64,000 bases of DNA from Bacteroidales bacterium UBA3290 (GCA_002361615.1 DETK01000044.1:25341-89340); one strand, 5' to 3'. Counted from the stretch's first letter, positions 45,810-55,069 are shown. Notes: generated by a model not told the origin, from the letters alone. Numbers and translations are program-made.

Positions 45810-46964
45810 ATGACAAAAAAGTTTTCAGCATTCGTCATTTTGTTGATGGCGTTTACCTTTTCCATGGCAGCCTCCGGCGCCCGGATTCAGCAGGATGAAC
45901 CTGCTTCCGCACCTGAGAGTTATATCCGCGATATCAAGCTCATCGGCGGGAATTCCTCAGAGGTTTCTTCCCTGAAGGCGAAGGCCCGTAAGGAGGGCTG
46001 GACCGTGATTGAAAGCGATCTGAACGCCGGCACGCGCGGCGATATCATCTATCTTTGCTACAAGACCGGCACGGGCGGCGACTGCATCACGGACCTCTAT
46101 CTGAGCTCCAGTCACAATCCCGTCGGCGGGAGCATCACGGTGAAAGGGCGCGAATATACACTTTGCCCCAAAGATGGCGGCATCCATTTCACCCACATCA
46201 ACGGCGACCTTAACAGTAATGCCGGCGGTGATGACATCCACCTTTATTATACAAAAGACCGGTTCGGCGACGGCCGTGCGCTTACCGATATCTGGTTTAA
46301 TGCCTCTGCAAAAGGCGCCGTCGGCAAGAATGGTACGGACGAAGCCTACGACCTCAACAAAGGTGCCGGCGGCGATGACATCTTCCTGCACTTCAGTACG
46401 ACAAAGTCCTCCTCTTCCTCTTCTTCCTCCTCTTCCACGACTGTCTCCAATTCTCCGAAGCCTTCATCCGGCGGCGAGAAGTACGTCAGTGCCGTGAAGC
46501 TCATCGGCGGGAGTTCCTCAGAGGTTTCTTCCCTGAAGGCGAAGGCCCGTAAGGAGGGCTGGACCGTGATTGAAAGCGATCTGAACGCCGGCACGCGCGG
46601 CGATATCATCTATCTTTGCTACAAGACCGGCACGGGCGGCAACTGCATCACGGACCTGTACCTGAGTTCCCGCTCGAATCCGGTATCCGGTTCCCTTACG
46701 GTAGGCGGACGTTCCTACACGCTTTGTCCGTATGAAGGCGGCAGTCATTTCACGGGTATCAAGGGCGACCTGAACAGCAATGCCGGCGGCGATGACATCC
46801 ACATCTACTACACCCAGGACTCGTTCGGCGACGGACGTCGCGTCACCGGGATCTGGTTCAACGCGTCTTCCGGCGGCGCTGTGGGCAAGGATGGTGGAAG
46901 TGCCTACGACCTCAACAAGGGGGCGGGCGGCGATGACATTTTCATGCATTTTTCTATCAGGTAG
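45810..46964 (+). CDS. Secreted protein with tandem beta-prism-like (MABP-like) repeats
   Basis: A 384-residue protein with a signal peptide (MTKKFSAFVILLMAFTFSMAASG). Two units of about 160 residues are joined by a poly-serine/proline linker (about residues 205-225). Each unit has three sub-repeats with the pattern D-L-N-x-G-x-x-G-D-x-I-x-L-x-Y (LNAGTRGDIIYLCY, LNSNAGGDDIHLYY, LNKGAGGDDIFLHF), fitting a three-sheet beta-prism such as the MABP type. Parts of the units are near identical at DNA level (45940-46085 against 46500-46645), a recent duplication. Start ATG at 45810 gives the signal peptide. Function unknown; beta-prisms often bind carbohydrate or membrane. Confidence 0.7.
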   Translation: MTKKFSAFVILLMAFTFSMAASGARIQQDEPASAPESYIRDIKLIGGNSSEVSSLKAKARKEGWTVIESDLNAGTRGDIIYLCYKTGTGGDCITDLYLSSSHNPVGGSITVKGREYTLCPKDGGIHFTHINGDLNSNAGGDDIHLYYTKDRFGDGRALTDIWFNASAKGAVGKNGTDEAYDLNKGAGGDDIFLHFSTTKSSSSSSSSSSTTVSNSPKPSSGGEKYVSAVKLIGGSSSEVSSLKAKARKEGWTVIESDLNAGTRGDIIYLCYKTGTGGNCITDLYLSSRSNPVSGSLTVGGRSYTLCPYEGGSHFTGIKGDLNSNAGGDDIHIYYTQDSFGDGRRVTGIWFNASSGGAVGKDGGSAYDLNKGAGGDDIFMHFSIR

Positions 46965-46986
46965 GTTTTTTGTGTAGTTTTGCATC

Positions 46987-48669
46987 ATGATGATGCGAAC
47001 GATACTGTCGGCCTTGCTGGCCGGCCTCTTGTCCCTGCCCTGTGCAGCCGCCGAAGATGTATCCTATGAACGGATCCGTTTCGAGCGGCTGCCCGATATG
47101 AAAACGCCTCGGGCCGGGCATCTCATGCTGGTGACAGGCAATGAAATAACGGTATTCGGAGGCCATACCGACGGGTTCAATCCGGTGGGGACGGCCGAGT
47201 CCTTCCGGAACGGCACCTGGTATTCCCTGCAGATGTCCTGGCCGCATGACGGTGGATGCTTTGCGGTGCTGCCGGACGGGCGTGTCTTTCTGGGCGGGGG
47301 AAGCGCTGAATCTTTCGGAATCGGTCAGAGTTGGGGTGCGGAAATCTATGATCCGGAGACGCACGGTTTTCATCCGATCGGCATCATGGACCGCAGAAGG
47401 GCGTATGCTTCTGCCCTGACACTTCCCGACGGAAAGATTGTCATTGCCGGCAATTGGTACGCTGAAGACGGCGTGGCACTGTATGATCCCGGAGAAGGCT
47501 TCCTTTCGCTGAAGAATCTGCCTGTTGGCTGGAATGCCCCTTATATTCTCCCTGCTTCTCCCGATGAGGCTGTCATTTTCGGCCGGGAAGACAATTACGG
47601 AAACCCGGCTTACGGCCGGGTGGACCTGCTCCGGGGGGATACACTGCATGTTTCCCTGCTGGAGGACTGGACTGTCAAGGTAGTTTCTTTCCTGGAAGAA
47701 AACCTGAAGATTGCCGACTACACATATCTGCTTCCCATCGAACGGTCGTCCGACGGCCAGATTGGCATCCTGAAAGTGTCGGAAGGTCACTTTTCCTTGT
47801 TGGAAACCGACACGCCGTTCCCCATGAAAGGACCTTTCGGCGGTCCGGTGAACTGGACTTCCTGGTTTCAGGTGAAGCGCCCTCTCCGCCAGGCATGGAT
47901 GCTGGGCTATGACGTCAAAGGGCGGATTTGTCTGGCCCGCATCGATTACGATGCTACTTTCGATGGAGGAAAGGCCGACCTGCGGCTCTTCTATGCCGAA
48001 GATGCTTCCGGCGCTTTCCCGCAGGGACGGGTCTGCCTGATGCCGGACGGCAGTTTGCTGATGTCCGGAGGTGTGGAACGGGACCTCAGCCGGCCGAATG
48101 AGATTGCGTTCACCAACTTTCAGACGAGCGCTGCAGTCTATCGTTTTTATCCGGATCAGTTCCGGCAGGGCGGGTTTCCATTTTGGCTATTTGCCGCCAT
48201 CATCTTTTTGGCTGCCGGTGGCCTTCTTCTGCTGATTGTGCTTCGCCGGCGGAAGAAAGTGTCTCCCCTTGTGCCAGTGGGAACGAACGAAAGGGTTGCC
48301 GGAGAAACGGTCGGGAAGCTCAGTACCGACCTGATGGGAGAAATCGACCGGCTGATCATGAAAAAGGAACTCTTCAAGCAGAAGGACCTCCGCGTCTCGG
48401 ACATCGCCTCCCTGCTGGCCACCAACCAAACCTATATCAGCCTGCTGGTCAACAATCTGTCGGGGAATAATTTCGCATCGCTGATCAGCGGCTACCGCAT
48501 CCGTTATGCCCAGGAACTGATGCGCAAGCGTCCTGACATGCCGCACGCCGATGTGGCGGAAGCTGCCGGCTTCTCCTCCCGCACCGCGTTCCTGCGCACG
48601 TTCAAGGCACAGACCGGCCTGACGCCTTCCGAGTGGAAGCGGCAGGAAGGGTTGGGTAACGTCTTTTAA
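46987..48669 (+). CDS. Membrane-spanning regulator: Kelch-type sensor, TM helix, AraC DNA-binding domain
   Basis: A 560-residue protein with signal peptide (MMMRTILSALLAGLLSLPCAAAE). Residues about 30-400 have Kelch-type repeats (MLVTGNEITVFGGHTDGF, PDGRVFLGGGSAE, LPDGKIVIAGN, PDGSLLMSGGVE). A helix at about 405-420 (FPFWLFAAIIFLAAGG) crosses the membrane, followed by RRRKK and a C-terminal AraC helix-turn-helix (RVSDIASLLATNQTYISLLV; HADVAEAAGFSSRTAFLRTFKAQTGLTPSEWK). It would sense a periplasmic ligand directly and act on DNA. It follows the beta-prism gene by 22 bases. Confidence 0.82.
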   Translation: MMMRTILSALLAGLLSLPCAAAEDVSYERIRFERLPDMKTPRAGHLMLVTGNEITVFGGHTDGFNPVGTAESFRNGTWYSLQMSWPHDGGCFAVLPDGRVFLGGGSAESFGIGQSWGAEIYDPETHGFHPIGIMDRRRAYASALTLPDGKIVIAGNWYAEDGVALYDPGEGFLSLKNLPVGWNAPYILPASPDEAVIFGREDNYGNPAYGRVDLLRGDTLHVSLLEDWTVKVVSFLEENLKIADYTYLLPIERSSDGQIGILKVSEGHFSLLETDTPFPMKGPFGGPVNWTSWFQVKRPLRQAWMLGYDVKGRICLARIDYDATFDGGKADLRLFYAEDASGAFPQGRVCLMPDGSLLMSGGVERDLSRPNEIAFTNFQTSAAVYRFYPDQFRQGGFPFWLFAAIIFLAAGGLLLLIVLRRRKKVSPLVPVGTNERVAGETVGKLSTDLMGEIDRLIMKKELFKQKDLRVSDIASLLATNQTYISLLVNNLSGNNFASLISGYRIRYAQELMRKRPDMPHADVAEAAGFSSRTAFLRTFKAQTGLTPSEWKRQEGLGNVF

Positions 48670-50579
48670 AGATAATCTTCGAAATACATCGTTACCTTGT
48701 CCATCAGGTGGACCCGGTCGACGCCCCGCACGTTGTGGGGGTGTGTCGGATACGGGAAGTAGTCCACTTGCACCTTGTTCTTGATGCAGCTTTCGATGAA
48801 GCTCAGGCTATGTTCCCAGACCACCGTGTCGTCGATCGCGCCCTGGCAGATAAGCAGCTTGGACTTGAGGTCTTTGGCGCGCGGAATCAGCGAGGTTTTC
48901 GCAAAACCTTCCGGGTTGGTGGCTTCGGTCTCCATATAGCGTTCGCCATACATCACCTCGTACCATTTCCAGTCGATGACAGGACCGCCGGCCACCGCGA
49001 CCTTGAAGACTTCCGGATAGTTGACCGTCAGCGAGATGGTCATGAAACCGCCATAGCTCCAGCCGTGTACGCCGATGCGGTCGCGGTCCACCCACGGATG
49101 CGACATCAGCCACTTCATGCCTTCCATCTGGTCGGCCATCTCCACCTGGCCGCACTGGCGGTGGATGGCTTTCTCGTATTCGGCGCCATGGTTCGGCGTT
49201 CCGCGGTTGTCCATCGTGAAGACGATATAGCCGTGCTGTGCCATATAGATGTCCCAGCGCGACATACCGCCCTGATAGACGTCGCGGATCAGCTGCGTAT
49301 GCGGGCCGCCGTACACGTAGAGGATCACAGGATATTTTTTCGAAGGATCGAAATCGATCGGATAGACGAGGCCGTAGTGATTGTCGTACTTGCCGTCGGC
49401 GCTCTTGACCGTACCGGTCTCGATCCGGCAGCTGGTCAGCAGCGGGCTCGGCTCGGGAGCCCGGTAAAGCTCCGTGAACTTCTTGCCGTCGGTCGTTCCC
49501 CAGCCCGCGGCGCGCGGCACATTGAGCGAGGACCAGCTGTCCATGAAGTATTTGCCATCAGGCGAGATCTGGCACATGTGCCAGCCCTTCTCCCGGGTAA
49601 GCCGGAGTTTCTTGCCGGTTTTCAGATCCACGCGGAAGAGATGGTTCTCCACGGGAGAGACCTCGGCGGAATAGTAATAGATATAGCGGCCGCGCTGCGT
49701 CAGGTAGGAGCAGTCGGCATCCACGTCGGTCAGGCGGCGGGGTGCGAACTTCCCGCTTGCGGAGCAGAGGTAGTAGTTCTTGTAGCCGTCCCGGTTGTCC
49801 GTGAAATAGAGGAACTGGTCAGGATCCGTGTCGAGGAACACGAGCGGTTCCTGTGGCTCCACCCAGCGTTCGTTCTCCTCGGTCAGGAGCGTGCCCAGGC
49901 GGCGGCCGTCCGCCACGTCATAGACGTTCAGGTGGACGTGCTTCTGCGCCCGGTCAAGGACCTGGATATAAATGCGGTCGCTTCCGGGGCCCCAGGTGAT
50001 GTTGGTCAGGTACCGTTCTTCGTCGAAATCGTCCACTTGCAGCCAGACCGTCGTGCCTTTGGCTATATCGTACACGCCCAGGGCGATCTGCTCGGAGGTC
50101 ATTCCGTTCATCGGATAGCGGATCTCCCGCAAGGTGCCGGTGCGCGTGGTGATGTCGAGCAGCGGGAAGAGCGTGACGCCGCGTTCGTCTTTCCGGTAGA
50201 AAGCGATCTTGCTGCTGTCGGGCGAGACGAAGATGCCACCGCTGATGCCGAATTCGTTGCGGCTGACGCTCTGCCCGCACACGATGCCGGGATCGGCGTA
50301 TGCCGTAATGGCGTGCTCCACCCCTTCCGCATCCTTATAGTAGAGGTTGTTCCCGCGGGGATAGGCCAGCGGTTCAGGACGCTGCCGGCGCGGAGGGACG
50401 CCCGGTTCATCCTGCGCCACGACCGCCTTGTCGCCGGTCCAGTGCCAGGTCGGAGACTGGATCATCAGGCCGCGGCCCAGCACGGCTTCTTCCATGGTCA
50501 TCACCCTGCGCTCTTCCTGAGCCAGGGAAAGCTGCCCGGCCATCAGCAGGGTCAGCAAGGCAAATACGATTCGTTTCAT
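48666..50579 (-). CDS. Dipeptidyl-peptidase IV-like S9 peptidase
   Basis: A 637-residue protein with signal peptide (MKRIVFALLTLLMAGQLSLA-Q). A DPP4-type beta-propeller fills about 40-400, then the alpha/beta-hydrolase: nucleophile in GWSYGG (about residue 506), aspartate in CQGAIDDTV and histidine in YPTHPHNV. It cleaves Xaa-Pro dipeptides from peptide N-termini outside the cytoplasm. It overlaps the end of the convergent regulator gene by 4 bases. Confidence 0.9.
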   Translation of the reverse strand: MKRIVFALLTLLMAGQLSLAQEERRVMTMEEAVLGRGLMIQSPTWHWTGDKAVVAQDEPGVPPRRQRPEPLAYPRGNNLYYKDAEGVEHAITAYADPGIVCGQSVSRNEFGISGGIFVSPDSSKIAFYRKDERGVTLFPLLDITTRTGTLREIRYPMNGMTSEQIALGVYDIAKGTTVWLQVDDFDEERYLTNITWGPGSDRIYIQVLDRAQKHVHLNVYDVADGRRLGTLLTEENERWVEPQEPLVFLDTDPDQFLYFTDNRDGYKNYYLCSASGKFAPRRLTDVDADCSYLTQRGRYIYYYSAEVSPVENHLFRVDLKTGKKLRLTREKGWHMCQISPDGKYFMDSWSSLNVPRAAGWGTTDGKKFTELYRAPEPSPLLTSCRIETGTVKSADGKYDNHYGLVYPIDFDPSKKYPVILYVYGGPHTQLIRDVYQGGMSRWDIYMAQHGYIVFTMDNRGTPNHGAEYEKAIHRQCGQVEMADQMEGMKWLMSHPWVDRDRIGVHGWSYGGFMTISLTVNYPEVFKVAVAGGPVIDWKWYEVMYGERYMETEATNPEGFAKTSLIPRAKDLKSKLLICQGAIDDTVVWEHSLSFIESCIKNKVQVDYFPYPTHPHNVRGVDRVHLMDKVTMYFEDYL

Positions 50580-50673
50580 ACCGTAAAGTTACCTTTTTTT
50601 TGCCCAAAAGCACGTCAAACGAATGGTTTTGTCTTTTTTTCCGTAATTTTGCTTGCTATAATAAACGATTCGT

Positions 50674-51381
50674 ATGGATAAAAAAGCAGAACGCATCCAG
50701 ACTTCTTTCCTCAACGGCGTTGAGCGCAAAGCACTGGTATGGCTGGCCGAACGGCAGCCCCGATGGGTCTCATCCGACCTTCTGACCTGGGTTGGAACCA
50801 TGGGCTCCGTTCTGATCGCACTCGGATACATCTTGTCGCACTTAAATGTGAACTGGCTCTGGCTCAGCACATTCGGGCTAATCGTCAACTGGTATGGCGA
50901 CTCGCTCGACGGCACCCTCGCCCGCGTGCGCAAGACCCAGCGACCCATCTACGGCTACTATATCGACCACACGGTCGACGGCATCAACGAAACCCTGATG
51001 TTCGTCGGTCTCGGTCTGTCGCCCTTCCTGAACCTCTACATCGCCCTGGCGATGCTGGTCGTCTATCTGCAGCTCACCCTCAACGTGAGTATGAACGCGC
51101 ATCTCAAATCCGAGTTCAAGCTGACCTACGCTGGTCTCGGCCCCACGGAGTTCCGGCTGGCAGCCATCCTGCTCAACACGCTGCTGATCTTCATTAAACC
51201 CTGGCAGCAGTTCGAGCGGGTCGTGGTCATCCTGGGCAAGAAGGTCTTCATCCATGCGCTCGATTATCCCGGTCTGGTGATCCTGGCCATCCTTATCCTG
51301 ATCTTCATGGTCACCATCATCAAGGACGCCCGTTACTACGCCCGGATCGACCCGATGCCCCGGCGCAAGGAAGAGAAGTAG
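50674..51381 (+). CDS. CDP-alcohol phosphatidyltransferase family protein
   Basis: A 235-residue membrane protein with the signature DGTLARVRKTQRPIYGYYIDHTVDGIN, i.e. D-G-x2-A-R-x8-G-x3-D-x3-D, near residue 72, and several helices (GSVLIALGYILSHL; FLNLYIALAMLVVYLQLTL; LVILAILILIFMVTII). It joins an alcohol to CDP-diacylglycerol or similar. It ends one base before the acyltransferase gene, so both belong to a lipid-making unit. Alcohol substrate not determined. Confidence 0.87.
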   Translation: MDKKAERIQTSFLNGVERKALVWLAERQPRWVSSDLLTWVGTMGSVLIALGYILSHLNVNWLWLSTFGLIVNWYGDSLDGTLARVRKTQRPIYGYYIDHTVDGINETLMFVGLGLSPFLNLYIALAMLVVYLQLTLNVSMNAHLKSEFKLTYAGLGPTEFRLAAILLNTLLIFIKPWQQFERVVVILGKKVFIHALDYPGLVILAILILIFMVTIIKDARYYARIDPMPRRKEEK

Positions 51382-51382
51382 A

Positions 51383-52237
51383 ATGCCCGTCATCACCGTA
51401 CAGGAAGTCCAGGAAATGGTCCCGAAGCTGCGTGGCAAGCGGGGCGCTTCCCTTGTGAAAAAGCTGATGCACCTGGCATCGGTCGACAAGGTCAACGACC
51501 TTTACGACCGCAATTGCCAGTGGCAGGGAGCCGATTTTGCAGGCGCCCTGCTCCGCGACATCGGCGTAGACTTCCTGATCGGCAATCCGCAGCGGCTCGA
51601 GGCCCTTCCCGAAGGTCCGTTCATCACCGTCAGCAACCACCCCTACGGCCATCTCGACGGCATCACGCTCATCGACGTGCTGGGCCACGTCCGCCCGGAT
51701 TATAAGGTAATGGTCAACGAAATCCTCGCCCATATCCGGGCCATGTCGCCCAATTTCATCAATGTCGTGCCCAAGGGCGACAAGGAGACCGGGCCCCAGG
51801 CTTCCAGCCTGGGCGGCGTCCGTGAGACGCTCGGGCACCTGCGCGACGGACACGCTGTCGGCTTTTTCCCTTCCGGGGCCGTCTCCGACCTCAGTCTGAA
51901 GGATCGCTGCATCCGCGACCGGGAGTGGCAGGTGCCTGTCCTGCGCCTGATCCGGAAGGCCGGTGTGCCGGTCGTGCCCATCCGCTTTTTCGACCGCAAC
52001 TCCCTTTTCTTCTACTCGCTGGGACTGATCGACTGGCGGGTCCGTCTCATCCGCCTGTGCGGGGAAGTCTTTAACAAAAGAGGGAAACAGCCCCGGTTCG
52101 GCATCGGGGAAATCATCACCCCCGAACAGCAAGCCGCCTGCGAAAGCACCGAGGCGCTCGGCGCCCTGCTGCGCAGCAGCGTTTATGAGATGCCACTTCC
52201 CGAAACCTTCAAGAAACGTAGTGAATTCTCCTTCTGA
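51383..52237 (+). CDS. PlsC-type acyltransferase
   Basis: A 284-residue protein; ITVSNHPYGHLDGITLID carries the acyltransferase His/Asp motif (here H-x5-D, as often seen in Bacteroidota hemolysin-like members), and FFPSGAVSDL is the later block. It acylates lysolipids or similar at the inner membrane. It follows the CDP-alcohol transferase and precedes the carboxypeptidase gene by 3 bases. Confidence 0.83.
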   Translation: MPVITVQEVQEMVPKLRGKRGASLVKKLMHLASVDKVNDLYDRNCQWQGADFAGALLRDIGVDFLIGNPQRLEALPEGPFITVSNHPYGHLDGITLIDVLGHVRPDYKVMVNEILAHIRAMSPNFINVVPKGDKETGPQASSLGGVRETLGHLRDGHAVGFFPSGAVSDLSLKDRCIRDREWQVPVLRLIRKAGVPVVPIRFFDRNSLFFYSLGLIDWRVRLIRLCGEVFNKRGKQPRFGIGEIITPEQQAACESTEALGALLRSSVYEMPLPETFKKRSEFSF

Positions 52238-52240
52238 GCA

Positions 52241-53860
52241 ATGAAACGAATCTGTCAGACCCTCCTGCTCCTGTCCGTTCTTCTACTCCCGTCTGTCAGC
52301 ACGGCACAGGTCCGCTTTGACGGCAACTTCGAAGGCGGGGCCTTCGGAAGCGCCCAGCTGCTCGACTCAGCCAGCGTCATTGTGTCCCCGGGAGACACGG
52401 TCGTCCATCTTTCCTTCCTGGTCAACGGGAAATACGATCCCGAAAACCCCATCGACACCACCCTGGAACCCAGCGCGAACTGGTACTATTTCCGGATGAC
52501 GGGCGTGAAAGGCAAACAGATCTACCTCACTTTGAAAGACAATGGCGTGGCGCGGAGTTCCTTCTCCTACGACGGGGAGGTATGGGAGCATCTCCCGCTG
52601 GCCGAATCCCAACCGCGCCGTCTCGACAAGCGGTTCACACGCGATACGGTTTTCATCGCTCTGTATAACCCTTACACCTACAGCTATCTTCAGGAACGGA
52701 TCGAGGCCTGGACCAAGCACCCCGACGTACTGCTTGACACCATCGGCTTCAGCCACGAAGGCCGCCCGTTGCAGCTGATGCATATCACGGACCTTTCGGT
52801 TCCCGCCGAAAAGAAAGCCCGCCTGTGGATCCACGCGCGGCAGCACCCCTCGGAAACGCCGTCTTCCTATCTGGTGGACGGGTTGGTGGACTATCTTCTC
52901 GGTGATACGCCCCAGGCCCGGTCTCTCCGCCAGCAACTCGATACCTATGTGCTTCCTTTCGCCAACCCCGACGGGGTAGCGAACGGTCTCTCCCGCTGCA
53001 ACGCCATCGGCGTGAATCAAGAGATCAACTTTGGACGAAGCGAAGACAGCACTGTCGTGGAAGTGCGCGCCATCAAACGCAAGCTCGAGGAACTGACCCG
53101 CGAGCGTCCTTTCGACTTCGTGATCAACAGCCACTCCCAGCTCTCCGAATCCGCCACGTTCTGGATGCATAAGGGCAGTACCACCACCCCGTCCTTCTTC
53201 CGCAAGCTCTGGGCGTACACAGGCCTGGTCAGCAGCCTCAACCCCTGCATCCGGCCCCTGGACATGAATTTCTCGGACATGGCGCCCCGCTACGTCGAGG
53301 GATGGATCTGGGACCGTTTCGGCGAAAACACCATCGCCCTGACGATTGAGACCACCTATAACTGCTACTCTTTTGACCGCGACGGTCTCTGGGCTGACAA
53401 CGACAACATCCGCGCCTTCGGAAAACGGACGCTCCAGGCTATAGCCGAATATCTCGGACTGTCTCTTCCCGGACGCTATCTGATTGAAACGCCAGCCCGC
53501 ATGAAGGCCGGCTGGGAGCCTTCCCGCGGAGATGACCGCTCCTTCCTCGGATCAGAGGCATGGACGGCTGTCCGCGATGGAGCCCGGGTCACCTATCAGC
53601 TTGACAATCTGCCCGCCGGCCGCTACGCACTCTACCGCTTCGTTGCCGGCGACTGCATCGAGCCGGAAGGATACGACCTTCGTGACAAGAAGACGGGCGA
53701 ATGGATGGACCCTGGCGTCCACGGCTGGGTCTATCAAGAAACCGTCGTGCAGGAACGCGACGGCCGCTTCCGCTACACCTGGAAAGCCGCGGAAGGGGAA
53801 ATGGCCGACGCCCTGCTGCTGATCAACTGCGATACGGAAGACAAGTCCCCGCTGAAATAA
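52241..53860 (+). CDS. M14-family zinc carboxypeptidase
   Basis: A 539-residue protein with signal peptide (cleavage near STAQ). The zinc site is HARQHPSET (HxxE) near residue 198 and INSHSQ, with the catalytic glutamate in TIETTY. An N-terminal domain of about 130 residues and a C-terminal beta domain of about 120 residues flank the peptidase. It removes C-terminal residues from peptides or peptidoglycan, as its subfamily suggests. It follows the lipid genes closely. Confidence 0.83.
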   Translation: MKRICQTLLLLSVLLLPSVSTAQVRFDGNFEGGAFGSAQLLDSASVIVSPGDTVVHLSFLVNGKYDPENPIDTTLEPSANWYYFRMTGVKGKQIYLTLKDNGVARSSFSYDGEVWEHLPLAESQPRRLDKRFTRDTVFIALYNPYTYSYLQERIEAWTKHPDVLLDTIGFSHEGRPLQLMHITDLSVPAEKKARLWIHARQHPSETPSSYLVDGLVDYLLGDTPQARSLRQQLDTYVLPFANPDGVANGLSRCNAIGVNQEINFGRSEDSTVVEVRAIKRKLEELTRERPFDFVINSHSQLSESATFWMHKGSTTTPSFFRKLWAYTGLVSSLNPCIRPLDMNFSDMAPRYVEGWIWDRFGENTIALTIETTYNCYSFDRDGLWADNDNIRAFGKRTLQAIAEYLGLSLPGRYLIETPARMKAGWEPSRGDDRSFLGSEAWTAVRDGARVTYQLDNLPAGRYALYRFVAGDCIEPEGYDLRDKKTGEWMDPGVHGWVYQETVVQERDGRFRYTWKAAEGEMADALLLINCDTEDKSPLK

Positions 53861-53868
53861 AGAACGAC

Positions 53869-54651
53869 ATGGATAAACTGACTGGTAAGAAAGTACTGAT
53901 CACAGGAGCCAGTTCCGGCATAGGGGCCGCCCTCGCCCGCGAATTCGCCCGCAGGGGCGCAGACCTGATCCTGCTGGCCCGCAACCCGCAGCGGCTGGAA
54001 GCCGTCCGTCAGGAATGTCTGGGGCTCGGCGCCGGCGAAACCCGCCTGGTGCAGGCCGATACGACCGACTATCCCGCAATCGACACCTTTGCCTCTTCCC
54101 TGGAAGGACGCATCGATTTCCTGATTCTGAACGCAGGCATCTCCCAGCGTTCCCTGGCGATGGAAACGGCCGAAGAGGTTGACCGCCGGGTCATGGAAGT
54201 AGATTTCTTCGCGCCTGTCCACCTGACCAAGGTCCTGCACGCCGCCGGAAAGTGGGACGCTGACACGCACATCGCCGCCACCTCGTCTATTTCCGGCCTC
54301 TTCGGTTTTCCCCAACGTTCCGCTTACTGCGCAGCCAAGCACGCCATCAAGGGCTTCTTCGAAGCGCTGAAACTGGAGACCGGCATGAACGTCACCCTCC
54401 TCTTTCCCGGCCGCATCAATACCCCCATCAGCCTGAGCGCCCTCGAAGGCGACGGCAGCGCACATGGCAAGATGGACCCCGGCCAGGCCGGCGGCATGGA
54501 CGCCGACACCTGCGCCCGCAAATGCGTCGACGGCATCGTCCGCGGCAAGCGTCAAGTCCGCGTCGGCGGCAAGGAAATGTTCGCCTGCTTCGCCTACAAA
54601 TGGTTCCCGGGACTGTTCTTCCGCCTTGCCGGAAAGGTCTCCGCCGTCTGA
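53869..54651 (+). CDS. Short-chain dehydrogenase/reductase
   Basis: A 260-residue SDR: TGASSGIG near residue 11, NAG near 95, and YCAAKHA with the catalytic Tyr and Lys near 155, preceded by the Ser. The C-terminal tail (YKWFPGLFFRLAGK) is typical of DHRS7-like proteins. It uses NAD(P)H to reduce or oxidise an unknown alcohol. It starts 9 bases after the carboxypeptidase stop. Confidence 0.88.
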   Translation: MDKLTGKKVLITGASSGIGAALAREFARRGADLILLARNPQRLEAVRQECLGLGAGETRLVQADTTDYPAIDTFASSLEGRIDFLILNAGISQRSLAMETAEEVDRRVMEVDFFAPVHLTKVLHAAGKWDADTHIAATSSISGLFGFPQRSAYCAAKHAIKGFFEALKLETGMNVTLLFPGRINTPISLSALEGDGSAHGKMDPGQAGGMDADTCARKCVDGIVRGKRQVRVGGKEMFACFAYKWFPGLFFRLAGKVSAV

Positions 54652-54726
54652 TCCCACCCTCAGGCAAGGATTCCGTTGATTTTTTTTGGACACAAAAAGA
54701 AAAATATCTACATTTGCGGTCCACTT

Positions 54727-54799
54727 CTGGATGTGGCGCAGTTGGTAGCGCACCTGGTTAGGGACCAGGAGGTCGCTGGTTCAAGTCCAGTCATCCAGA
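54727..54799 (+). tRNA. tRNA-Pro (anticodon AGG)
   Basis: Acceptor CTGGATG/CATCCAG, D-arm GCGC-AGTTGGTA-GCGC, anticodon arm CCTGG-TTAGGGA-CCAGG giving AGG, and T-arm GCTGG-TTCAAGT-CCAGT. The CCA is not exactly encoded (ACCCA follows). Upstream -7 box TACATTTG. The A at position 34 is unusual for a bacterial proline tRNA. Confidence 0.88.
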
Positions 54800-54849
54800 C
54801 CCAGCAAGCATGGCGGCCCTTTCGCCGACATGCTTTTTTGAATTCAACA

Positions 54850-54936
54850 GGTGAGTTGTCCGAGTGGTTGAAGGAGCCTGCCTCGAAAACAGGTGTGCGG
54901 GTGACCGTACCGGGGGTTCGAATCCCTCACTCACCG
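54850..54936 (+). tRNA. tRNA-Ser (anticodon CGA)
   Basis: Acceptor GGTGAGT/ACTCACC with G discriminator, anticodon loop CTCGAAA (CGA), long variable arm GTGCGGGTGACCGTAC and T-arm GGGGG-TTCGAAT-CCCTC. No encoded CCA. Confidence 0.9.
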
Positions 54937-54937
54937 C

Positions 54938-55065
54938 AACCTAGAATGGCATCGCAGCGAAGCTGCGGTGCTTTTTTGTTGTCCGGCCGTTGCAAGCTTG
55001 CTTGCATAAGGCAGGACAACAAAAAAGCACCAGCGGGCCGCAGGCCCGGGATGCCATTCCAGGTT
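54938..55065. repeat. Long imperfect inverted repeat after tRNA-Ser
   Basis: AACCTAGAATGGCATC at the left end is matched by GATGCCATTCCAGGTT at the right; an inner arm GGTGCTTTTTTGTTGTCC is perfectly matched by GGACAACAAAAAAGCACC. GC-rich side hairpins (GCAGCGAAGCTGC; GCGGGCCGCAGGCCCG) lie between. The whole could fold into one cruciform. It may be a miniature inverted-repeat element or a strong terminator. Confidence 0.75.
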
Positions 55066-55069
55066 GCAA

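Noticed and set aside
48708..50681. Plus-strand open frame of 657 codons antisense to the DPP4-like peptidase
   Set aside because: The S9 peptidase on the minus strand has its full catalytic triad and signal peptide; the antisense frame has neither motifs nor a promoter.
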